DNA from: Rhodococcus sp. OK519
GTDB lineage: Bacteria; Actinomycetota; Actinomycetes; Mycobacteriales; Mycobacteriaceae
Assembly: GCF_003051005.1 (NCBI RefSeq)
Contig: NZ_QAOW01000001.1
Span: 1,302,001 to 1,366,000, forward strand
DNA: 64,000 nt
Reading direction: 5' to 3'
Numbering within the stretch: position 1 is the stretch's first letter; each line of letters opens with the position of its first letter. Under the pieces are notes generated by a model. It saw nothing but the letters and a program-made list of their open reading frames with translations. It was not told the DNA's origin and ran no database searches. Of this stretch, positions 47,986 to 56,599 are shown one piece after another. The translations under genes and the position numbers were made by a program.

Positions 47986-48228
47986 CCGGTTGCCGACCAT
48001 TCGTGGGGTGGTCGCCGGCCAGGAGACGCTTCGTGACGAAAGCGTCGGAGACTCTGATGTGCTGGCGCCCTATTTCGCTCGGCCGATGAGCACGGAGGAT
48101 TCCTTTTCAGCTGTTGGCCGAGGCAGGCGGGACCGGTGGCGTTGGGTGGACGCTGGTTGTGCGGCGTCGGTTTCACGGTAGAGAAGTACTGAGGTGCAAT
48201 GCGGCGCGGCTACTCATAAGGTGTCGGC

Positions 48229-49059
48229 ATGCCGCCGGTCCTCAAGATCACCACGCGTAACGCCCGTTTCCAGCAATGGCATTCGCTTCTGACGAACCGC
48301 AACAAGCGGCAGCGCCTGCGCGCGTTCGTCGTACAGGGGGTGCGGCCCATCACGATCGCACTCGACCAAGGTTGGGTTGTCGAGGCCGTTCTTTTCGACG
48401 CCGATCGCCGACTGTCCGAGTGGGCGCGGAACGTGCTGAAGAGGGCTGGAGGTGAGCATTTCGCCGTCTCGCGCGAGCTGATCGCGGAACTCGGCGAGAA
48501 GGCGGACGATGCCCCGGAACTCCTCGCGATAGTCGCCCTCCCCGGGGACGACCTTGGACGCATCGCTGTCGCGCACGACTTTCTCGGCGTCGTCTTCGAC
48601 CGGCCCACGAGTCCCGGAAATCTCGGTTCGGTTATCCGCTCCGCGGACTCGTTCGGTGCTGCGGGTGTCATCGTGACCGGTCACGCGGCCGACCCGTACG
48701 ACAGTGGCGCTGTGCGGGCGAGCACGGGATCGCTGTTCGCCGTGCCGACGGTTCGTGTGCCGTCCCCGCGAGATGTCCGGGATTGGGTTGCGTCCCATCA
48801 CGCCGCCGGCGTCCCGATCCAGATCCTCGGAACGGACGAGAACGGCGACGCCGATGTGTACGACGTCGACTTGACCGTGCCGACGCTGCTCGTCGTCGGA
48901 AACGAGACGACCGGGCTGAGCGCGGCATGGCGCGACGGCGTCGACCGACTGATCCGCATCCCCATGACAGGCTCGGCCAGTTCTCTCAACGCCGCCAACG
49001 CGGCGTCCGTCGTGCTCTACGAAGCCATGCGGCAGCGCCTCCGTCAGCCAGTGGGATAG
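48229..49059 (+). CDS. SpoU/TrmH-family RNA 2'-O-methyltransferase
   Basis: Knotted SPOUT methyltransferase using S-adenosylmethionine. The three SpoU motifs are visible: FDRPTSPGNLGSVIRSADSF (motif 1), VVGNETTGLS (motif 2) and IPMTGSASSLNAANAAS (motif 3). An N-terminal substrate-binding domain of about 100 residues precedes it (NARFQQWHSLLTNRNKRQRL). 276 residues. Whether it modifies tRNA or rRNA is not evident; resistance-type rRNA methyltransferases belong to the same family, but no specific evidence points there. Confidence 0.9.
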   Translation: MPPVLKITTRNARFQQWHSLLTNRNKRQRLRAFVVQGVRPITIALDQGWVVEAVLFDADRRLSEWARNVLKRAGGEHFAVSRELIAELGEKADDAPELLAIVALPGDDLGRIAVAHDFLGVVFDRPTSPGNLGSVIRSADSFGAAGVIVTGHAADPYDSGAVRASTGSLFAVPTVRVPSPRDVRDWVASHHAAGVPIQILGTDENGDADVYDVDLTVPTLLVVGNETTGLSAAWRDGVDRLIRIPMTGSASSLNAANAASVVLYEAMRQRLRQPVG

Positions 49060-49186
49060 TTTCCCGTGCTGACCGGGCAGGCCCTCACGAGATACGTGAG
49101 GGCACTCACCGGGGCGAGCTGCCTCACGCAGGCGCGGTGTTCGAGCCTGGCGCTCCGCGAATTCTCTTGCCTTCCGGCGTAATGCG

Positions 49187-49209
49187 TCCGCAGTAGAATA
49201 CTGCCGCGA
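49187..49209. promoter_or_regulatory. GCAGTA inverted repeat upstream of the two-component operon
   Basis: GCAGTA-GAA-TACTGC (49190-49204) is a perfect dyad 35 bases before the kinase start. Its flanks TCCGCAGTAGA and TACTGCCGCGA recur exactly downstream of the operon (51124-51134 and 51244-51254). Confidence 0.6.
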
Positions 49210-49238
49210 ATACCCACTGGACTCCTATTCTTCTTCTC

Positions 49239-50423
49239 ATGGATGTGGTGGAGCGGTGGGTGCAGTTGTCGTATCGGCGGCCTGTGCTGACGGCGAGTGT
49301 GGTCGCGGTGCTCGTCGCGGTGTGCGCGGTGATCGCGGTGCGATTCGAACAGCGCGGCGGCCGTCCGGGTGACACGTCGACAATCGCCGCACTGATCGTC
49401 GCATCGTCTGCCGCCGGACTCACGGTCAAACGCACCCACCCGTGGTGGGCGTTCGCGATCACCACCGCAGGCACCGTCGGTTACATTGCGTATTCGGGCC
49501 AGTTCAACGCGGCCGCCACCTTGCCGCTCAGCGTCTGTTTGTGCACGCTCGCTTCACGATTCGAAGCGCGGACGACGATGGCGGCGACAGCCGCGGTATG
49601 TGTCGCGTTGACCTGTGCCGGCGTGGTACTCGGCCCGCAGTGGCTGCTCGTCGAACGGATAGGACTGATCGGCTGGCCGCTACTGGGTGCGTGCATCGGC
49701 GGTGTGACACGAGCCCGCAACCGCTACGTGACGGCGGTGGAGACACGCGCGCAAGTGTCGGCAGCTCTCTACGACTCCGAAGCGGAGCGTCGGGTCACCG
49801 AGGAGCGGCTGCGCATCAGCCGCGACATCCACGACGTCGTCGCGCATCACCTGACCGCCCTCAACTTGCAGATCGGGACCGCGCGCCATGTGCTCGACCG
49901 CCCCGAACTCGCAGCGCAGGCACTGGCCGGCATGCACGAGAACTCCGAGGCAGCGCTGCGCGAGATCAAGGGACTCGTCGGAATGCTTCGTGCCGACAAT
50001 GACGAGCCGCGAGGGCCGGTGCCAGGACTGGGCGATGTGGCCGCGCTCGTCGACGCGGCCCTCGCGTCCGGCCTCGACGTGGGGACACACGTGTGGGGCA
50101 GTGTCCGCCCGGCCACCCCGGACGTGGAGCTCGCCGCCTACCGGGTCATCCAGGAAGCGCTCACCAACGCCGCCAAACACGCCCCCGGTCAGCCGGTGAC
50201 GCTGACCATGACGTACCGACTGTCGACGCTGACCATCGAGCTCGAAAACCGAATCGCCGCAGCGAGAAGGCGTGAGGGCGGCGGCGGTTTCGGGCTCGCC
50301 GGAATGCGCGAGCGAGTGCGTGCCGCGGGCGGGCGCCTGGACGCCGACGATATCGACGGAGACCTGTTCGTGGTTTCCGTCGAACTCCCGCTCCCGTCAC
50401 TGCACGAGGTGCGGAGCCGATGA
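49239..50423 (+). CDS. NarL-type sensor histidine kinase
   Basis: Membrane sensor with about six helices in the first 155 residues (short loops, so little periplasmic sensing domain), then a HisKA_3 dimerisation domain with phospho-acceptor His198 in SRDIHDVVAHHL, and a HATPase domain (N box EALTNAAKHAPG, G box GGGGFGLAGMRERV). 394 residues. The gene overlaps the regulator start by 4 bases (ATGA). The signal is unknown; such intramembrane sensors often monitor envelope stress. Confidence 0.92.
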   Translation: MDVVERWVQLSYRRPVLTASVVAVLVAVCAVIAVRFEQRGGRPGDTSTIAALIVASSAAGLTVKRTHPWWAFAITTAGTVGYIAYSGQFNAAATLPLSVCLCTLASRFEARTTMAATAAVCVALTCAGVVLGPQWLLVERIGLIGWPLLGACIGGVTRARNRYVTAVETRAQVSAALYDSEAERRVTEERLRISRDIHDVVAHHLTALNLQIGTARHVLDRPELAAQALAGMHENSEAALREIKGLVGMLRADNDEPRGPVPGLGDVAALVDAALASGLDVGTHVWGSVRPATPDVELAAYRVIQEALTNAAKHAPGQPVTLTMTYRLSTLTIELENRIAAARRREGGGGFGLAGMRERVRAAGGRLDADDIDGDLFVVSVELPLPSLHEVRSR

Positions 50424-51100
50424 CGATACGGGTGGTCATCGCCGACGACCAGGCACTCTTTCGCAGTACATTGCGTCTGCTCGTCGACTCCGAACGAGGC
50501 CTGGAGGTAGTAGCCGAAGCGCGCGACGGCGCCGAAGCCATCCGCGCGACGCGTCGGACGGTGCCCGATGTGGCGATCCTCGACATTCGCATGCCGAACC
50601 TCGACGGCATCGAGGCGACCAGAGCGATCGTGACCGATCCGCTGCTGGCGCGAACACGCGTGCTGATCCTGACGACATTCGAGTTCGACGAGAACGTTGC
50701 CAAGGCGCTGCGTGCGGGTGCAACTGGGTTCTTGGGTAAAGATGCGCGGCCGTCGGAGTTACTCGACGCTGTTCGCTCGGTGGCGCGCGGGACCATACCG
50801 CTCTCGCCCACTGCCACAAGGTTGTTGGTGGATGAGTTCCTGGCGCGGCCCGTCGGGTCGGCGATTCGCGGCGAGAGCCTGCTGCACGATCTGACCCCCC
50901 GCGAGCGTCAGGTGGTGGTTCAGGTGGCGGGCGGCGCCGCGAACGACGAGATCGCGCGCACGCTGGGGATCACGGTGCTCACCGCCAAAACCCACGTGAA
51001 CCGGGCGATGGCCAAACTCTGTGCCCGCGATCGGGCGCAGCTCGTCGTGCGCGCCTACGAGTTGGGCATCGTCTCGCCCGGGCGTACCCCGGGCCGCTGA
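50420..51100 (+). CDS. NarL/LuxR-type response regulator
   Basis: A receiver domain with acidic pocket Asp9 and Asp10, phospho-acceptor Asp55 (AILDIRMPN) and a conserved Lys in FLGKDA, joined to a C-terminal LuxR helix-turn-helix (LTPRERQVVVQVAGGAANDEIA and TVLTAKTHVNRAMAKL). 226 residues. Cotranscribed with the kinase. It probably binds the GCAGTA elements found on both sides of the operon, which would suggest self-control and control of the secreted gene at 51591; this is inference. Confidence 0.93.
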   Translation: MTIRVVIADDQALFRSTLRLLVDSERGLEVVAEARDGAEAIRATRRTVPDVAILDIRMPNLDGIEATRAIVTDPLLARTRVLILTTFEFDENVAKALRAGATGFLGKDARPSELLDAVRSVARGTIPLSPTATRLLVDEFLARPVGSAIRGESLLHDLTPRERQVVVQVAGGAANDEIARTLGITVLTAKTHVNRAMAKLCARDRAQLVVRAYELGIVSPGRTPGR

Positions 51101-51590
51101 CTTCACCGACAGCTCGTACTGCATCCGCAGTAGAGAATCACAGTCCGAATCTCGTGACCGCAGTACTACGTCTCATCGAGCGGCGGCGCCGAACCCGGTC
51201 CGGTTGCCGACCTCTCCGCCACTGATTTCGCGGGCGAAGCACCTACTGCCGCGAGCTTCGCGGACCTCGCAGAGATTCGTCAGCGTTCTGTGGCGCATGA
51301 CGAATCCACTACTGTTGCAGTCGATTTAGCTGATCAAAACAATTTCTCCAGCCGGGTGACCGTCGACCAGTGATCTGAACGTGCTTCTCCGGTCGCATGG
51401 TCGCGTCTGAGTCTTCGATGTTCCTTCGATGCCTCGGCAACGGCCGATGACGGAACAGAGCCCCAACCTGGACCAATCGCCACCGACACTCGTTTATCAA
51501 GGGGATTGCTCGTTATGTTCTGTATTCGTGGTTACTTTCCGTAGCCGCACCGCACCCCGTGCGGACTCTGCCGGAAAGGCACACACCACC
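51101..51590 (+). promoter_or_regulatory. 490-base region with GCAGTA motif cluster before the RCC1-like gene
   Basis: No gene is supported. It contains TACTGC-ATCC-GCAGTA (51117-51132), GCAGTACTAC (51160-51169) and CTACTGCCGCGA (51243-51254), echoing the dyad upstream of the kinase. A leader hairpin CCGCAC-8-GTGCGG (51545-51564) lies 27 bases before the ATG, and GGAAAGG (51573-51579) is the ribosome site. A 74-base segment at 51191-51264 is related to 53306-53378. Confidence 0.5.
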
Positions 51591-53129
51591 ATGGCACTGC
51601 TCGATCACCGCCACCGACCACCCCGACGCCGGCACCTTCGAGGACTGGCTGCCCTGCTGACCTCCGGAGCGCTGGCCCTCGCGGGCGCGGGCGCTGCCAC
51701 GGCCGTACCAGTCGGGGTGCCGGTCGCAGCCCCCGGCGCCATTGCTGCCTGGGGAAGCAACAACCTCGGGCAGATCAACGCCCCGGCCGGCAGCAACTAC
51801 ACCGCCATCGCCGGCGGCGAGGGCTTTTCGTTGGCGCTGAAAGCCGACGGCTCCATCACAGGCTGGGGACACAACGGCTACGGGCAGATAAGCGTCCCGG
51901 CCGGTTCCGGCTACACCGCCATCGCCGCCGGCGGCACCCATTCGTTGGCGCTGAAAGCCGACGGCACCATTACGGCCTGGGGCCGCGACAACTACGGGCA
52001 GGCCACCGCCCCGGCCGGTTCCGGCTACACCGCCATCGCCGCCGGCACCAACCATTCGTTGGCGCTGAAGGCCGACGGCACCATTACGGCCTGGGGCCGC
52101 AACAACTACGGGCAGGCCACCGACCCGGCCGGTTCCGGCTACACCGCCATCGCCGCCGGCGGTGTCCATTCGGTGGCGCTGAAGGCTGACGGCACCATCA
52201 CGGCCTGGGGAAACAACGCCTTCGGGCAGACCAACACTCCGGGCGGTTCCGGCTACACCGCCATCGCCGCCGGCTTCAACCATTCGTTGGCGCTGAAAGC
52301 CAACGGCACCATTACAACCTGGGGATACAACGGCGAGGGGCAGGGCAACGTCCCGGGGGGTTCCGGCTACACCGCGATTGCCGCCGGCACCCATTCGTTG
52401 GCGCTGAAGGCCGACGGCACCATCGCAGCCTGGGGATACAACGGCGACGGACAGACCAACGCCCCGACAGGCTCCGGCTACACCGCCATCGCCGCGGGCG
52501 GCACCCATTCGTTGGCGCTGAAGCCGCCACCTACTTCAGCTCCGGCGTTCGTCGATGTCGGTCCGGTCACCGTGAACGGCATCGCCGGAACCGCCCTCAC
52601 TCACACCTTCACAGTCACCGGAAACCCCACCCCGACCCTCACCGCCACCGGACTTCCCACCGGACTCGCCCTCAGTCCGGCCGGTGTCCTGACCGGAACA
52701 CCTACCGCCACAGGATCGTTCCCCGTCACCATCACTGCCGACAACGGTGTCGGAAACCCGGCCACCCTGGCCGTCGCTCTCGACGTTGCCGCGGCGCCGG
52801 CCCCTCCGATGTTCACCGACGCCGTACCTGTCGTCTTGGATGCTGTTGTCGGGACTGAATTGACGCGTGTATTCGCTGTCACCGGTAATCCGTCACCGAC
52901 CGTCACGGTGGTCGATCCGGCGTTGCTGCCCGCCGGTATGACGTTCACCAACGGCACTCTCAGCGGAACCCCCACCGCAGCAGGGCAATACACGTTCACC
53001 CTGCACGCGACCAACGGTGTCAATCCTGATCTGACGCTCACCGTGACCGTCAACGTCGCCGCTGCACCAGTGATAAACCCGCCCGCGACCGGATCCCTCG
53101 GATCCCTCGGCCCGATCTTCGGCAGCTAA
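51591..53129 (+). CDS. secreted seven-bladed RCC1-like propeller with two Ig domains
   Basis: A 512-residue exported protein. Signal peptide about residues 1-40 (basic start RHRPPRRRHLRG, core, GAATAVPVG). Seven RCC1/BLIP-II repeats of 38 residues (about 51-311) have the form TAWGRNNYGQ, AGSGYTAIAAG and HSLALKADG, giving a full seven-blade propeller. Two He_PIG Ig-like domains follow (about 317-495). The end TGSLGSLGPIFGS resembles the end of the Ig-repeat protein at 17868. ATG at 51591 is chosen for its signal peptide and GGAAAGG upstream. BLIP-II-type propellers bind proteins; the target here is unknown. Confidence 0.87.
   Translation: MALLDHRHRPPRRRHLRGLAALLTSGALALAGAGAATAVPVGVPVAAPGAIAAWGSNNLGQINAPAGSNYTAIAGGEGFSLALKADGSITGWGHNGYGQISVPAGSGYTAIAAGGTHSLALKADGTITAWGRDNYGQATAPAGSGYTAIAAGTNHSLALKADGTITAWGRNNYGQATDPAGSGYTAIAAGGVHSVALKADGTITAWGNNAFGQTNTPGGSGYTAIAAGFNHSLALKANGTITTWGYNGEGQGNVPGGSGYTAIAAGTHSLALKADGTIAAWGYNGDGQTNAPTGSGYTAIAAGGTHSLALKPPPTSAPAFVDVGPVTVNGIAGTALTHTFTVTGNPTPTLTATGLPTGLALSPAGVLTGTPTATGSFPVTITADNGVGNPATLAVALDVAAAPAPPMFTDAVPVVLDAVVGTELTRVFAVTGNPSPTVTVVDPALLPAGMTFTNGTLSGTPTAAGQYTFTLHATNGVNPDLTLTVTVNVAAAPVINPPATGSLGSLGPIFGS
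51741..52523 (+). repeat. seven tandem 114-base RCC1-type repeats
   Basis: Repeats start at 51741 and recur every 114 bases (the sixth is 111). DNA identity between repeats is high, especially over GGTTCCGGCTACACCGCCAT, which implies recent expansion or homogenisation. Confidence 0.9.
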
Positions 53130-53159
53130 CCCTTTCTGCCCGTGCCGACACGCTGATCA

Positions 53160-53197
53160 CGTTGCCCTCCAACCCTCCTCGCGGGTGGAGGGCAACG
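53160..53197 (+). terminator. hairpin terminator after the RCC1-like gene
   Basis: Perfect 12-base stem CGTTGCCCTCCA (53160-53171) with TGGAGGGCAACG (53186-53197) and a 14-base loop. No long T-run follows. Confidence 0.75.
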
Positions 53198-53747
53198 CTC
53201 GTTCGGGGACCTGCCTCACCATGCCCGTACCGTCGACCGCGTCAGTGACAAGAACCTTCCCCTCACCACGAACACGAACTCGGCGCCTCATCCGGCGGCG
53301 ACACTGAACCCGGCCCGGTCACTGAACTCTCGGCCACTGAATTTCACGGGCGAGCACCTACCGCGGCGGCTTCCTGGACGTGCACTGAATTCCGTCCCGG
53401 TAGCCGGGCACCTCCCGCACTGATCGACCCGAATCTCCGACAGGGGGATGGCGGTACGAGCGAGGGGCGGCGGATGCACGGGGGACGGTGACCGATGACT
53501 TCCGGATTCGTCGAGCTGTGGGGTTGGACCCGCGACCCGGAGCCCGGGCGTGCCCAGCGTGCCGGGATCCTCGGCTGGTGAGGCAGTCGCCGAGCCGCCA
53601 GGGAAGCCGCAACGGCGACGTCGGTCGGGGACGGTTTGTTGAAGAGCCGGTTTGGTGAATCTCCACATCGCCATCTGCCCATCAATTATCGGCAGAATTT
53701 CCGGCTTGCATCGGATGTGCTTGCCAAATCCCAGACTCCGATTAACG
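53198..53747 (+). other. 550-base intergenic region with a diverged repeat
   Basis: No gene is supported. Positions 53306-53378 resemble 51191-51264 upstream of the previous gene (shared GAACCCGG, CCGCCACTGA/CGGCCACTGA, GGGCGA-GCACCTAC). This may be the relic of a duplicated promoter region or of a lost neighbouring gene. The rest shows no structure I can name. Confidence 0.4.
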
Positions 53748-53763
53748 TTAGGTATATGCCTAA
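53748..53763. promoter_or_regulatory. near-palindromic operator over the arsR start
   Basis: TTAGGTATATGCCTAA is symmetric except for one base pair and includes the ATG of the ArsR gene. Its place and shape fit an autoregulatory ArsR-type site. Confidence 0.6.
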
Positions 53764-54094
53764 GTATCTCGATGAGCTCGACGCAGTGCTCCGCGCTCTC
53801 GCGGATCCCACGCGCCGGGCCGTCGTGGAGCGGCTGGCGAAGTCTCCTGCGATCGTCTCCGATCTCGCGGCACCATTCTCGATGGCGTTGCCGTCACTCA
53901 TGCAGCACCTCCGCGTCCTCGAGAACGCGGGAGTGGTTACGTCGGAGAAGCACGGGCGCGTCCGCACCGTGCGGCTGCGACCAGGTGCCCTCGACGTGCT
54001 TCACCTGTGGCTCGGCGAGCAGCGAACCCCCGCAGAACATCAAGCCGACCGGCTCGGCATCCACCTGGCGCTCACGACCCCGAAGGAAATATGA
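53756..54094 (+). CDS. ArsR-family transcriptional regulator
   Basis: A 112-residue winged-helix regulator with DPTRRAVVERLAKSPAIVSD and the recognition helix region PFSMALPSLMQHLRVLENAG. It lacks the ELCVCDL metal box, so it is not a classic metal sensor. It belongs to the group that pairs with SRPBCC/AHSA1 genes, as here. The ATG at 53756 overlaps a palindrome and no ribosome site is seen, so the transcript may be leaderless. It heads a three-gene operon with the next gene starting one base after its stop. Confidence 0.88.
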   Translation: MPKYLDELDAVLRALADPTRRAVVERLAKSPAIVSDLAAPFSMALPSLMQHLRVLENAGVVTSEKHGRVRTVRLRPGALDVLHLWLGEQRTPAEHQADRLGIHLALTTPKEI

Positions 54095-54095
54095 C

Positions 54096-54740
54096 ATGAC
54101 CCGCGTTCGTATGGACCTATTCGCTTCTCTGGACGGTTACACGCCGTCCGACCCGACACCTGACAACCCGATGGGTGAAGACTGGGAGCGCCTCACAGCT
54201 GCGTACGCAGCTACCCGCGCATTCCGGGAGACCGTCTTCGGCGACACCAGCGGCGCAGGCACGACCGGCATCGACAACCGATACGCCATGGCGTCCGTCG
54301 AGGGAGTCGGCTCCGAGATTATGGGCGCGGGGATGTTCGGCCTCCACAGCTTTCCCGACGATGCAGAGTGGAAAGGCTGGTGGGGCGACGCACCGCCGTT
54401 CGGCACCGCGGTCTATGTGCTCACCCACACCGCACCGCGTCCGTCTCTCCCGATGAAGGGCGGCACCACGTTCCACTTCCGCGACACCGCGATCGAGGAA
54501 GTGCTCGCCGAGGCGACGGAGGCCGCGGGCGACCTGGATGTGCGCATCGGCGGTGGGTACCGCACGGCGCGTGACTTCCTGCGTGCCGGGCTGGTCGACG
54601 ACCTGCACCTCCTGGTGGCTCCGATTTTCCTCGGCCGTGGTCATCGACTGTGGGACGACCTGCGCGGCTTCGAACTCACCCACAAAGTTTCGACAGAAGT
54701 AGCGGAGAGCGGCGTAATCCACGTCTCTCTGACGCGATAG
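54096..54740 (+). CDS. dihydrofolate-reductase-like (RibD C-terminal family) protein
   Basis: A 214-residue protein of the DHFR/RibD_C superfamily, starting TRVRMDLFASLDGY and including VRIGGGYRTARDFLRAGLVD and APIFLGRGHRLWDDL, the strand-helix pattern at the NADPH site. The superfamily contains real reductases and many uncharacterised members; the substrate is unknown. It is coupled to the ArsR gene. The ArsR / DHFR-like / SRPBCC trio is a recurring cassette in actinobacteria, with no assigned function that I know. Confidence 0.85.
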   Translation: MTRVRMDLFASLDGYTPSDPTPDNPMGEDWERLTAAYAATRAFRETVFGDTSGAGTTGIDNRYAMASVEGVGSEIMGAGMFGLHSFPDDAEWKGWWGDAPPFGTAVYVLTHTAPRPSLPMKGGTTFHFRDTAIEEVLAEATEAAGDLDVRIGGGYRTARDFLRAGLVDDLHLLVAPIFLGRGHRLWDDLRGFELTHKVSTEVAESGVIHVSLTR

Positions 54741-54749
54741 GACGCAGTG

Positions 54750-55211
54750 ATGACGATGGAACACAGACTCGCTCGCTCCGGATTCACCCTGACCCGCGAC
54801 TACCCCGCCCCTCTCGAGCGCGTCTGGGATGCGTTCGCCGACGAGAATCAGAAGCTGGGCTGGTGGGGTGACAGCGACCGTGTGGAGACTCGCGAGTGGG
54901 CGTTCGACTTCCGAGTCGGCGGACGCGACGTCGACGAGGGCAAATTCCACAACGGTCCAGTCTCACGATACGAGGCCACATATACCGACATCGTCGAACA
55001 CATCCGCATCGTCACGACGTACGACATGTGGCTCGACGGGGCCCACATGTCGACGTCCGTAGCCTCGTTGGAATTCGAGCCGACCGATGCGGGTACCCGA
55101 TTCACGCACGTCGAGCACGGCGTCTTCTTCGACCAGTTCTGGGCTGACGGCCAGGGGCGCGAGGAAGGCACCCGAGGCCTGCTCGACGCACTGGGCACCT
55201 ACCTCGCGTGA
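54750..55211 (+). CDS. SRPBCC/AHSA1-family protein
   Basis: A 153-residue START-fold protein (AHSA1-like) with DYPAPLERVWDAFADENQ, the LGWWGDSD loop and FTHVEHGVFFDQF. Such proteins bind hydrophobic ligands or assist other proteins. ATG at 54750 is used; GTG at 54747 and ATG at 54756 are alternatives. Last gene of the ArsR operon, nine bases after the DHFR-like gene. Confidence 0.85.
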   Translation: MTMEHRLARSGFTLTRDYPAPLERVWDAFADENQKLGWWGDSDRVETREWAFDFRVGGRDVDEGKFHNGPVSRYEATYTDIVEHIRIVTTYDMWLDGAHMSTSVASLEFEPTDAGTRFTHVEHGVFFDQFWADGQGREEGTRGLLDALGTYLA

Positions 55212-55251
55212 CGGCGAATCACCGCCGGCACGGGTTACCACCGCGCCGAGC

Positions 55252-55488
55252 CTGCCGGAGGGTTATCGGATCGCGGCCATCCACGAGATCGACTCACCGC
55301 CGACCAACACCGGCCCGTGGGTCAGGGTCCGTATCCGGGCCGAACAACTCGACTGGACTCCCGCAGTCCTTGCCGGCCTGAATCGCCGGTGCGTTGTCGA
55401 ACACCCCGATACCCCCAGAGACGTCATACGCGACCTGGCCCACCGGCTCACCGCAGGCGCCGACCGTCGATACGAATCCCCGAGGTAG
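55252..55488 (+). pseudogene. coding remnant without start codon
   Basis: This frame has coding-type codon bias (mostly G/C third bases) and reads LPEGYRIAAIHEIDSP, then GPWVRVRIRAEQLDWTPAVL and HPDTPRDVIRDLAHRL to a TAG at 55486. No ATG, GTG or TTG is usable at its head; the frame is open upstream only through the AHSA1 gene in the wrong register. I read it as the C-terminal end of a deleted gene of unknown family. Confidence 0.4.
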
Positions 55489-55614
55489 CCCCAACCCACC
55501 ACACGGTCCGAATTGGCGCTTTCCTGAACGGTTTCGTCACCCACAAGCGAGCTGGAACCGAGGAAGGCCACTGCATTTTGAGATCCCTCAGACGTCGGCG
55601 CCGGGGATGATGAG

Positions 55615-56396
55615 ATGGTGCCGGACATCTATGTGGAGCCGTACCTCGATGCCGTCGTCAAGGCTGCCCGGGGGGTGCTCGACACAGATTTCGTCGGGGC
55701 GTACGCCGCCGGTTCATTGGCCCTGAACGCCTTCCAACCTGGCCGCAGCGACATCGACATCGTCCTGCTCTGCCGCGGCCAACTGAGCGAGGCTGCCAAG
55801 CGGGAGTTGATCGCTCGATTGCGACACAGATCCCTTCCGTGTCCGGCGCGAGGATTGGAACTGGTGGTCTACACCGTGGCTACGGCGCAGTCGGGCACCG
55901 CGAACCCAGGCTTCGAGCTCGAGTTGAACGACGGCCCAGCCATGGCCTTCCGGCAGAGCCTTCAACCTGCGGACCGCCCGGCGGGCGACGGGAAGTTTTG
56001 GTACGGACTGGACCGCAGCATCCTGTATCAAAGCGGCCGGGTATTGGTTGGGCCACCGGCACCCGAGGCCTTTGCCGAGCTACCGCCGGATGCTCTGCGG
56101 CGACTGCTGATCGACTCACTGCATTGGTGGATGGCACTGCCCAGTCAGGCTGACGACCGACCTGCAGCCGGAGCCGATGACGCGGTCCTCGGGGCCTGCC
56201 GGGCGCTGGCCCGGCATCGCTACGGGCGGTGGCTGTCCAAAGTCGACGCGGGCGCCAGCTACTCGTGGCCGGTTACCGGCCGGTCGAGGTGATCGAGCAG
56301 TCCGTTGCCGCACGGTCCGGTGAGCCCCCGCCCTCAGGTCGGCAAGCACGGACGTTCCAGGAAGGGGTTCTGAAGGAGATTTTGACTGCGACTTAA
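55615..56396 (+). pseudogene. nucleotidyltransferase (aminoglycoside adenylyltransferase-like), frameshifted
   Basis: The N-terminal 210 residues are typical: the nucleotidyltransferase motif GSLALNAFQPGRSDIDIVLL supplies the two metal-binding Asp residues, and the C-terminal helical domain (DALRRLLIDSLHWW, LGACRALARHRYGRWLSK) resembles ANT(9)/ANT(3'') enzymes. The annotated frame stops at 56292 after VDAGASYSWP. Shifting one base near 56250 continues as QLLVAGYRPVEVIEQSVAA to a TAA at 56394-56396, restoring about 260 residues, the family norm. A single lost base is the simplest explanation. It may be inactive or have a swapped tail; antibiotic modification is not shown. Confidence 0.75.
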
Positions 56397-56599
56397 CCGC
56401 CCGCATGACCATTGGGACAGGGTTGCGGCGGACGCAGCGGGAGACCAGCAGCCCTACAACTCGTATCCCTCGGACCATGCGGGTTTCGGCGCAGGCGGAG
56501 TGCTCGCGGGAGACTGCGGTTGTCCTGAAGGCCGTAGGGGATCGCCTTGCACGGCTAGCGCTTCGAGGATCGCTGGCCTCCCACGTCGCAGTTCCTGCG

